Under the pieces are notes generated by a model, which had not been told where the DNA came from, did not search any database, and saw only the letters and a list, made by a program, of their open reading frames with translations. From contig CBDCBQ010000003.1 of NCBI GenBank assembly GCA_965214415.1, forward strand, positions 744,001-808,000: DNA of 64,000 bases, given 5' to 3'. Position 1 is the stretch's first letter; the number at the start of each line of letters is the position of its first letter. Source of the DNA: RH-AL1 sp965214415 (lineage in GTDB: Bacteria > Pseudomonadota > Alphaproteobacteria > Rhizobiales > Beijerinckiaceae). Shown in pieces: positions 24,179 to 30,233 of the stretch. The position numbers and the translations under genes are program-made.

Positions 24179-24670
24179 CTATCTATATCTACGGGTAGAT
24201 GCCCCCCCCGTTGAGCTGCTGCACGCCGTTGCCCTCTCCGCGAAGGCAAGAGCCGCTTTCGCTGCGTCGGCGCTGCCAATGCGTTGCCAGTCGTCCGTTG
24301 GCGAAGGGCTCTCTCCGCAGCCGTTTAGATACGTCAGCCGGTAGGCGTTGGGTGGGCAGTGAACCTTGGAAGGTCTGTACCCAAACCGGCTGACCTCGAT
24401 GAAGCCAAGAGCGGCGCATTGGCGTAGCGCGCGTGACACCGAAGATCGCCTCACGACGCCTGCAATCTTGAAGTCTGCGTACGTGCAGATGAGCTTTCCG
24501 TTCTCGGCACCACCATGGCGCATGTGCTCGATCTCGAGCCTGTCCAGGACGCGCCTGGCATTGTCTGGAAGGGCCCACCAGGCAAAGCTTTCGCGCATCT
24601 CTTTGCGGTGCGCGATGAATGCGCCGACGATGGCGCCGGACTTGCGCCGCTTCTGCCGTGTGCCGCTCAA
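24179..24670 (-). CDS. Hypothetical winged-helix-like protein
   Basis: A 163-residue protein, with LPDNARRVLDRLEIEHMRHG, GKLICTYADFKIAGVVRRSS and LRQCAALGFIEVSRFGYRPS typical of helix-turn-helix proteins found in Hyphomicrobiales islands and sometimes annotated as replication-like. The C terminus (STGGASTRRYR) runs into the 20-bp repeat array. Function unknown; a DNA-binding role is likely. Confidence 0.6.
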   Translation of the reverse strand: MSGTRQKRRKSGAIVGAFIAHRKEMRESFAWWALPDNARRVLDRLEIEHMRHGGAENGKLICTYADFKIAGVVRRSSVSRALRQCAALGFIEVSRFGYRPSKVHCPPNAYRLTYLNGCGESPSPTDDWQRIGSADAAKAALAFAERATACSSSTGGASTRRYR

Positions 24671-24711
24671 CGTTCATGTCCGAGAGCTAGCGTCGTAAGA
24701 CGGTGAGGCGC

Positions 24712-25044
24712 TCATTCAGCGCCTCCCGAATGTCTCGCGATCTCGCGGAGCATTGCCGCCCAAATAAGCGGGCGTCCCTTCACTTCTGCGATTATCGCGC
24801 GGCAGCGCTGGCGATCACCGCCCGCCGCCAGCTCGTAATGGAAGGTCGGCGGCAGAGCGTCGGGCGACCGACGATAGTGCAAAACCGCGCCGTTGGCGAT
24901 CAGGTCATCGACCGCAAGACGCGCTTGCTGCGCGAGGTTGTTGGGGGTATTCAGATGGTCGAGCCGCCCGCCAAAGCGCTCTGATTTTCGGGGTCCGCGA
25001 TCACCTATCTGATCGTCGGACCCCGAACGGTTTTTAAGCGTCAT
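24712..25044 (-). CDS. Hypothetical protein
   Basis: A 110-residue protein (KSERFGGRLDHLNTPNNLAQ, ARLAVDDLIANGAVLHYRRS, AIIAEVKGRPLIWAAMLREI). The sequence is natural but unrecognised. ATG at 25044 is chosen; it overlaps the end of the broken HTH gene upstream by a few bases, consistent with coupling. Confidence 0.5.
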   Translation of the reverse strand: MTLKNRSGSDDQIGDRGPRKSERFGGRLDHLNTPNNLAQQARLAVDDLIANGAVLHYRRSPDALPPTFHYELAAGGDRQRCRAIIAEVKGRPLIWAAMLREIARHSGGAE

Positions 25045-25046
25045 TT

Positions 25047-25333
25047 TCAACCCCGCGCGTCATCGTAGGCATCAAGCTCGGCGACATCCCACAACCAGCG
25101 ACCGTTATGCTTTTGGGTTGAGGAAAACCGAGCGGCGGCTCCGCTAGCCAGCGCTGAACGGTCCTAAATGACTTGTCGTATCGGACTGCTACTTTGCGGT
25201 GCCTATAAAGCGGCGTTGTCGCTGCGGCGGCGGCTGCCGATCTTTGTCTACAGTCTCTAAGTACGTCATTGCGCGTATTTTCCTCCGCACGTCGTGGCGG
25301 GAGGAGTGATGCGCAAATCGCGCTAGCTGTCAT
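25047..25333 (-). pseudogene. Excisionase-like HTH protein with a one-base frameshift
   Basis: The frame from 25333 gives PLYRHRKVAVRYDKSFRTVQ and RWLAEPPLGFPQP, an excisionase-type HTH. The expected wing then appears in the next frame (QKHNGRWLWDVAELDAYDDA) and stops at 25047. A single missing C at about 25121 would repair it. In the unshifted frame the tail (KSITVAGCGMSPSLMP) is unnatural and ends at 25034. The island's recombination directionality factor may therefore be dead. The N-terminal start is uncertain. Confidence 0.6.
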
Positions 25334-25376
25334 GACCGCTGCAAGCCAATAGCGGCATTTAATATCCGCTCATGCA

Positions 25377-25688
25377 TTAGGAGCGGCATTTTGCCTTCCG
25401 CCGTCGAACTGTATCATCGCTCACGTCGAGCCCCTGCTTGCGTAGCGCGATCAGGATCTTTGCCACCTTTGGTCCGTGGTCAACGATAGCTTTCGCGATG
25501 GTCTCTTCCTCGGCCGACGTGAATGTTTCCCTCTTGCCAGAGCGCGCCACTGCCATCTTTTTACGTCGATTCTGAAGGACCACCGGGTCTAGTCCTTCAA
25601 TCGCCTGCGCCGCGCCCGTCGCATAAGCCTGCCGCATCAGCTTTTGGACCAAATGAAAGGGAATTATCCGGTTGACGTACCAACACAC
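25377..25688 (-). CDS. Hypothetical protein
   Basis: A basic 103-residue frame (LVQKLMRQAYATGAAQAIEG, TSAEEETIAKAIVDHGPKVA, LDVSDDTVRRRKAKCRS) with a possible HTH at its C terminus. GTG at 25688 opens the frame, but no ribosome site is obvious and a start at the internal ATG (25637) is possible. It may be truncated by the rearrangement just to the right. Confidence 0.4.
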   Translation of the reverse strand: MCWYVNRIIPFHLVQKLMRQAYATGAAQAIEGLDPVVLQNRRKKMAVARSGKRETFTSAEEETIAKAIVDHGPKVAKILIALRKQGLDVSDDTVRRRKAKCRS

Positions 25689-25693
25689 AGGAT

Positions 25694-26458
25694 CTAGCTA
25701 TGACACCCGACAGGCCGGCGCACGAGACAGAAAACGAGATCGAAGTCACGCCCGAGATGGTCGAGGCGGGAGTCGAAGTGTTGCGCACTTATGATAGCGT
25801 CAGCATTGGCCTGCTGTCGGACCGCGCTTTGCGTTTTCTTATTCTTGATGTTCTGCGAGCGTCTCTTGTTGTAAAAGAGTCCGAGCTTTATTAAATCTAT
25901 AGCAACCATAGAAGTTCGCCACCAAATTCCGCCTAGTTCGTGTTCTGTAACTTTCTCAACTTTTAGTTTGCGGCCTCGCAAAGCCTCACTTTTAGATACT
26001 TCTACTGTAAAATATTCTCGGCGAGCAGAAAAGTCTAATTCCATTTCTCCATTTTTGCCTTCTATTATATCTATTTGACCCTCTCTTTTTAGCGCCGTAG
26101 ATTGATGGGCCATAGCGTTTCTATAAGGCACTAACTCTACTATCTCCTTTCTTACTGCGTCCCATGATTTAATTATTTCATTGCTGTGTTTACCCGACAT
26201 TGTCGGGTACATGGCGGAAAGCAATTCGTCGACTAAAGTCGTTCTGCTATCGATCGAAGGAGTTCTGTAAAAAACTATAGATGCGATTTGTGTTGATCTT
26301 GTATTTAAAACTATGCTACATATATCAAATAGTATCTCTTCAATGCTTGCGAAATCTGTAATGCATCTTCCAATCCAATAGTAAAAAGCATGGTGGCGGT
26401 CTTCTAAAGGGTCTGTAGGGGTCCAATTGTCGTCGTCTTCCAGCTGATCTTCCGACAT
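25694..26458 (-). CDS. HEPN-like protein, candidate RNase (AT-rich cargo)
   Basis: A 254-residue protein starting MSEDQLEDDDNWTPTDPLED after an excellent ribosome site (GGGAGGA). Residues 28-50 (WIGRCITDFASIEEILFDIC) and 100-118 form long helices; R113-NAMA-H118 within LVPYRNAMAHQS fits the Rx4-6H motif of HEPN RNases. AT-rich codon use marks it as acquired. The last ~50 residues overlap a plus-strand gene and look like antisense sequence, so the natural C terminus may be near 25840. HEPN proteins commonly act as toxins or antiphage RNases; that role is inferred. Confidence 0.55.
   Translation of the reverse strand: MSEDQLEDDDNWTPTDPLEDRHHAFYYWIGRCITDFASIEEILFDICSIVLNTRSTQIASIVFYRTPSIDSRTTLVDELLSAMYPTMSGKHSNEIIKSWDAVRKEIVELVPYRNAMAHQSTALKREGQIDIIEGKNGEMELDFSARREYFTVEVSKSEALRGRKLKVEKVTEHELGGIWWRTSMVAIDLIKLGLFYNKRRSQNIKNKKTQSAVRQQANADAIISAQHFDSRLDHLGRDFDLVFCLVRRPVGCHS
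25700..25894 (+). CDS. Small conserved-type island protein
   Basis: A 64-residue protein whose core EIEVTPEMVEAGVEVLRTYD is a motif often seen in short phage and island proteins of Hyphomicrobiales. AGGA precedes the ATG by about eight bases. After residue ~40 the sequence becomes AT-rich and overlaps the HEPN-like gene on the other strand, so the true C terminus may have been replaced at a junction near 25840. Confidence 0.5.
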   Translation: MTPDRPAHETENEIEVTPEMVEAGVEVLRTYDSVSIGLLSDRALRFLILDVLRASLVVKESELY

Positions 26459-26626
26459 GCTATCCTCCCGCAATGAGCGACAAGGAAAGCGACCAGCGGC
26501 GCGACAGTCTCCTGTTACGCCTCCTGACATCCCCTCCCGAGCCTCGTGCGGAGCGCAAGCGCCCCCGCGCGCAGCCTGACGCGGAGGTTAGTCGGACTCG
26601 ACTGCCAGAGTCGAGCCTCGAAGTTC

Positions 26627-26959
26627 TCAGTGATGAGGATGCAACCAAGCGAGAACGGTTATGACTATGGCCGCAATTGCAAGTGGGATGGCGGCAACTG
26701 CTGCTATAGCAGCAACTATAGCAGCAGTTTTTGCCGTGCGTGCTGTTCGCATTTGCTCGTCTTGGGAAGCTTCTATCCGGCGTCGCGACTCCTGATCTTC
26801 ACCGCGTAGTCTATCTTTTTGACATTCGATTTCTTGGTCTTTAAGTTTAAGCCACTCAAATCCAAGCGCTCTTAGTGGACCATTCCACGAAGGCGTAATC
26901 AAGCGGACGTGCCAAACACCCATTTCTTCAAACTTGGCAAACTGTTCGTCCTTATTCAT
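26627..26959 (-). CDS. Coiled-coil / membrane-anchor protein coupled to the IS1595 transposase
   Basis: A 110-residue protein: a globular N terminus (EQFAKFEEMGVWHVRLITPS), a charged coiled coil (KLKDQEIECQKDRLRGEDQE), then one Ala/Ile-rich membrane helix (AAIVAAIAAVAAIPLAIAAI) near the C terminus. The ATG lies six bases after the transposase stop, so it is either an IS passenger gene or was placed under IS read-through. It is followed downstream by the HEPN-like gene. Function unknown. Confidence 0.55.
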   Translation of the reverse strand: MNKDEQFAKFEEMGVWHVRLITPSWNGPLRALGFEWLKLKDQEIECQKDRLRGEDQESRRRIEASQDEQMRTARTAKTAAIVAAIAAVAAIPLAIAAIVITVLAWLHPHH

Positions 26960-26965
26960 TTTCGT

Positions 26966-27931
26966 CTATGCGCCAGTAGGCTGTCGATACATCAACCGCT
27001 TTCCCTTGGCGCCCGTCAGGATCGCGTCGCTGCGGTCCGCGTCTGACAGGTGTCGCGTGTTGGCCCGGAAGTCGAACTCCGCGAGGTAGCGCCCGAGGTG
27101 CGCCTCGCTGATGTTGTGGAACGTGCCGTACACGCCGCGCTTCAAGAGCGCGAAGTGGCTCTCAACCGTGTTGGTGTGGTGAAAGCCGCCCGTCTTGACG
27201 TACTCGCCAGCCGAGTGGTTGACCGTCGCGTGCGAGGCGAAGTCCTTGCCGATCGGCCCATACACGGCGCTGTCGTCGGTCATCAGGTGGGCTTCCTTCG
27301 CCATGTGCTTGGCGAGCACCGGACGAAGCGTGGCGGCCGTCACGGTGGCCATGTGGAAGCTGCGCGTCTCGCCATCGCGCGCCACGAGCGAGACGACCGG
27401 CATCTTGCCGATGGGACCGCGCCCCTCGTGCTTGCGCTTGGCGGCGTGCTTGTTCTTTTCCTTGCCACCGATGTAGGTCTCATCAACTTCCACCACTTCG
27501 TTGGCGCCGCCGATCGGACCAGCCTTCGGGTCCGTCATGGCCTCGCGGAGGCGATGGAACAGGAACCACGCCGTCTCGTAGTTCGTGCCGAGCAAGCGGT
27601 GCAGCTCGTGCGCGCTGAAACCCTTTTTGCTGGACGCCATCAACTGCGACGCGAGCACCCACTTGCAGAGCGGGATGTGCGAACGCTCCATGACGGTGCC
27701 GACCGTGACCGAGAACGGCTTGCGACAGTCCTTGCACTTGTAGACGCCCGGCCGCGTGCTTTTGCCCTGTAGCTTCGTGATCCGATTGCCGAGGACGCCG
27801 CAGCGCGGGCAAGCCGGGCCGTGCGGCCAAAGCAAACCTTCAAGATGCGCGCGGGCGGCATCGTCGTCGTTGTAGATCGGATCGGTAATGCAGAGCTTGG
27901 CCACGGCCGTGTTCCTTTCGATGAGGAACAC
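26966..27931 (-). CDS. IS1595-family (ISXO2-like) transposase
   Basis: A 321-residue transposase. An N-terminal zinc ribbon (ACPRCGVLG and YKCKDCRKPFSV) precedes the catalytic domain, with Asp in VVEVDETYIGGKEKNKHAAK, Asp in HLMTDDSAVYGPIG, and NTVESHFALLKRGVYGTFHN with the Glu. All are intact. The element's outer ends were not resolved, because a gene starts only six bases after the stop. It interrupts a small AT-rich gene on its right side. Confidence 0.88.
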   Translation of the reverse strand: MFLIERNTAVAKLCITDPIYNDDDAARAHLEGLLWPHGPACPRCGVLGNRITKLQGKSTRPGVYKCKDCRKPFSVTVGTVMERSHIPLCKWVLASQLMASSKKGFSAHELHRLLGTNYETAWFLFHRLREAMTDPKAGPIGGANEVVEVDETYIGGKEKNKHAAKRKHEGRGPIGKMPVVSLVARDGETRSFHMATVTAATLRPVLAKHMAKEAHLMTDDSAVYGPIGKDFASHATVNHSAGEYVKTGGFHHTNTVESHFALLKRGVYGTFHNISEAHLGRYLAEFDFRANTRHLSDADRSDAILTGAKGKRLMYRQPTGA

Positions 27932-27949
27932 TACCCCTAGGGACGTGGT

Positions 27950-28148
27950 ACGTCAACCGGATAATTCCCAAATGAAACGCAACCATCTGACGGTCGTCAT
28001 TAAGTACGGAGATGGCTTCGACGAGCCCATCTGTCACGTCATCCAAATCGCAGTTGCCAATTTCTTCGCGATAGGCAAAGTCGAACGTCTTGGCTTTGGT
28101 GTAGAGCCTAAAGCTTTTATCCCACAAATCATGAGATGAAAACTTCAA
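27950..28148 (-). pseudogene. Fragment of an AT-rich gene cut by IS1595
   Basis: Natural protein sequence (SSHDLWDKSFRLYTKAKTFD, IGNCDLDDVTDGLVEAISVL) ends near 27950, where IS DNA begins. Upstream of the TTG at 28148 the frame stays open back to the integrase stop (FEYEFDENIDLQQARSQ), but with no usable start, so the 5' end may also be missing. Family unknown; the composition matches the other AT-rich cargo. Confidence 0.45.
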
Positions 28149-28218
28149 CTGACTGCGTGCTTGTTGAAGATCAATGTTTTCGTCAAACTCATATTCGAAG
28201 CGCCGGTGGAAATCTCTA

Positions 28219-29463
28219 TCATGACCGCACCGCCGCTAGTTCGATCACGTTGCCGCTTGCGCCTTTCACGATCGCCTCGACGTGCCGTGCCCATGAGTCC
28301 ATCGCGCCCCGCCGCTCGGTTAAAAAGTCGTGTCTTTGATAGACGGCGACGATGCCTTTGAAGCTGCCCGACACGTGATTCAAAGCTCGCTCGATCACGG
28401 GCAACGCGACGCCGATGCTCGCGCACCCGCTGGCAAAGCTTCTTCGAAGGTCGTGGAAGCGCCATGGAGGCATCGCAGCCCCGTCGGCTGCCATTGCGGC
28501 GTCGAGCCGGTCCTTGGCGCGGCTATAGCCGGATAGCGGGGTCACACCGGTTACGGTGAAGACGAGTTCACTGCCGGCGAGCCGCTTCGTTGTCGTCAGG
28601 ATCTCCAGCGCCGGAGGCGACAGCGGCACCGCATGCGCCAAACCGTTTTTTGCTCGGGCGGCGGGGATGGTCCACGTGCGCTTATCTACATTGATCTCGG
28701 ACCACCGCATGGCGCCGATTTCCTCGCGCCGCTGTCCAGTGAGGATGAGCAGACGGACGACCGGTGCGAATGGGCCGCCGATGGCATCGCAGGCGCGCCA
28801 GATGCGGGCAAGCTCGTCATCGTCGAGGACCCGGTCACGGCTGCGCTCTTCGGACGGTGGCCTGATTCCCGAACAGGGTGAAACGGAAATGATCCCGCGC
28901 TCGACCGCCCATCCGCAAAGCTTGCGCACGGCTGCAAAGATGCGATTTGCGGCGATTGTCGCGCCCCGGTCCATCACCCCATCCAGGAGCGTGTGGACAT
29001 CTTTCTTCGTGATGCTCGCCATCGGCCGACCGCGCCAAGCGGCCACGGCATTGCGCTCCAGCAAACGCTTGGTCTCTTCCCACGTCCGCAGGCGCTTTGC
29101 CTTGAGGTAGCGCTCAACGAATAGTTCGACAACGGCCTCGACCGTCTCCGCATTCGCTTGTTTTGCCTCCTGTCGCTTGGCCTGCTTTTCGACGGCGGGA
29201 TCGCCACCCTCTGCTATCGTGCCCAGCGCTTTCACAGCCCGAGCTCGTGCGTCCTTCAGGCCGATAGCCGGGTAGGCACCGAGCGTGAGCTTGCGGTTGA
29301 CTCGGCTGCCCTGGGGCCGGTATCGAACGACCCAGCTTTTAACGCCGCTTGGCTGGACGGCGACACGCAAACCTTGCGTTTTTCCGTCAGACACTTCGAA
29401 CAGCTTGCCGGTCGGCTTCAGTTCGTCGATGGCGATAACGGTAAGGTCTGGCGCCCTTGCCAT
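28219..29463 (-). CDS. Tyrosine-type site-specific integrase (P4-like)
   Basis: A 414-residue integrase. The N-terminal DUF4102-type arm-binding domain (TGKLFEVSDGKTQGLRVAVQ, KLTLGAYPAIGLKDARARAV) is followed by a core-binding domain and a catalytic domain, with Arg in LTGQRREEIGAMRW, the H-x-L-R box in FHDLRRSFAS, a downstream LNHVSGSFKG and the nucleophile in IVAVYQRHDF. It is full length and next to attR, so it is the likely enzyme of the island. It inserts into tRNA-Lys. Confidence 0.95.
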   Translation of the reverse strand: MARAPDLTVIAIDELKPTGKLFEVSDGKTQGLRVAVQPSGVKSWVVRYRPQGSRVNRKLTLGAYPAIGLKDARARAVKALGTIAEGGDPAVEKQAKRQEAKQANAETVEAVVELFVERYLKAKRLRTWEETKRLLERNAVAAWRGRPMASITKKDVHTLLDGVMDRGATIAANRIFAAVRKLCGWAVERGIISVSPCSGIRPPSEERSRDRVLDDDELARIWRACDAIGGPFAPVVRLLILTGQRREEIGAMRWSEINVDKRTWTIPAARAKNGLAHAVPLSPPALEILTTTKRLAGSELVFTVTGVTPLSGYSRAKDRLDAAMAADGAAMPPWRFHDLRRSFASGCASIGVALPVIERALNHVSGSFKGIVAVYQRHDFLTERRGAMDSWARHVEAIVKGASGNVIELAAVRS

Positions 29464-29464
29464 A

Positions 29465-29521
29465 TGGCTACCTCTTGGCTTCAGAGGTAGCCCAAAACGG
29501 GCTGGCTGTCCGTGGCTACCT
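29465..29521. promoter_or_regulatory. Candidate integrase arm-type sites, right end
   Basis: TGGCTACCT at 29465-29473 and 29513-29521 and its complement AGGTAGCC at 29485-29492 lie between the integrase start and attR. The first two form a 10-bp-stem hairpin (GGCTACCTCT / AGAGGTAGCC). The same nonamer occurs twice inside attL. Confidence 0.55.
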
Positions 29522-29626
29522 TTGTCATACGACAAAGACTCCCATAGGCATCCGCTAGAGGGAAGAGGCGGGAACAAAGATGGGATGGATGGCCTGTTCT
29601 GGCGTACCGTGACATATACCGGGCGA

Positions 29627-29676
29627 TGACTTTTAATCAGAGGGTCCCGGGTTCGAGCCCCGGCGCGCTCACCAAT
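29627..29676 (+). repeat. attR: 50-bp direct repeat of the tRNA-Lys 3' end
   Basis: Identical to 6429-6478 over 50 bases. It carries the anticodon arm from TGACTTTTAATCAG, the T-arm, acceptor strand and CCA, but no 5' half, so it is not a functional tRNA. It marks the right border of the island. Confidence 0.95.
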
Positions 29677-29823
29677 GTTTCTTGGCTTTGACGGATGCTT
29701 TCGAGCCGGGTAGCTCGGGGCTTCCGATGAAGGATTCGATCCTCGGTCATGCCGAGGGTCTGTCCGAGGCCGATCGGTCACCCAGATCCGGGCGATGAGC
29801 TTCGGGCCAAAGAGGAGGATGAC

Positions 29824-29976
29824 ATGGCGCGTAAGCCTAGCTTCGAATTCGAACGTCGTGAACGAGACAAGGAAAAGGCCGCCAAGCGCGCCGAGAAGAC
29901 GAAAGCGAAACTCGAGAAGAAGACGGGCGCCGGAGACGCGGAACAGCCCGTCGCGCCAGCCGAAGGGGCCGAATAG
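29824..29976 (+). CDS. Small charged coiled-coil protein
   Basis: A 50-residue protein (MARKPSFEFERRERDKEKAA then KRAEKTKAKLEKKTG) made of alternating basic and acidic residues, with an excellent GAGGAGG ribosome site. Short Lys/Glu-rich proteins of this type are common and uncharacterised in Hyphomicrobiales. It lies outside the island, 147 bases past attR. Confidence 0.65.
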   Translation: MARKPSFEFERRERDKEKAAKRAEKTKAKLEKKTGAGDAEQPVAPAEGAE

Positions 29977-30233
29977 GGCCGGAGCTGCGCTGGCGGCAGG
30001 GCGTTGGAACAGGCCTGAGCCTCGAGCGGCCGACTGGTCGCTCGGGCGAGCGCGGCGCCGAGGACAGGATGTCGGCAGCCGCGATCGTATCTCGCGGCAA
30101 GCAACCTGCCGCTTGCGCGATCGGTCGCTCCCCCGTTCGTCAATATAAAACGAATCAAGATTGACTGTGCGAAAGCGCAATTGGAAACTCTTGCCAAGGG
30201 CGCTGTAAAAGCGCGCAAGGCCGGGGGGCTTTC

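Larger units (their letters stand above)
23003..24179. repeat. Four copies of a 20-bp GC-rich repeat, split by IS630
   Basis: The core ACCCACGGGCGGGCCTAC, with one variant base (GCCCACGGGCGGGCCTAC), occurs twice left of IS630 (about 23004-23021 and 23028-23045) and twice right of it (about 24138-24155 and 24162-24179). Before the insertion these four units would have stood in a short array. The last unit abuts the stop codon of the leftward gene at 24179. Confidence 0.75.
6429..29676. mobile_element. Integrated genomic island / degenerate prophage at tRNA-Lys
   Basis: The island is delimited by the 50-bp att repeats. Contents from left to right: AT-rich sulfotransferase, IS5, truncated IS3, small genes including a ribbon-helix-helix protein, two AT-rich membrane proteins, a leftward phage tail block, HTH proteins, IS630, a HEPN-like protein, IS1595, and a P4-type integrase adjacent to attR. 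Base composition is uneven, with AT-rich patches near 6.9-8.2, 12.5-13.3 and 25.9-26.5 kb, which suggests repeated acquisitions. Several genes carry frameshifts or stops. No capsid, portal, large terminase, lysis or conjugation genes were recognised, so self-mobility beyond excision is doubtful. Confidence 0.93.

Noticed and set aside
23003..24179. GC-rich repeats considered as a CRISPR array
   Set aside because: Only four units, spacers are 2-12 bases apart from the IS insertion, and no cas genes are present.
24189..24677. 162-codon minus-strand ORF overlapping the winged-helix-like gene
   Set aside because: The neighbouring frame (24179-24670) has far more natural protein sequence; this one is Arg/His-rich noise.
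29627..29676. Second tRNA-Lys gene
   Set aside because: Only the 3' half is present, with no 5' acceptor strand or D-arm; it is attR.
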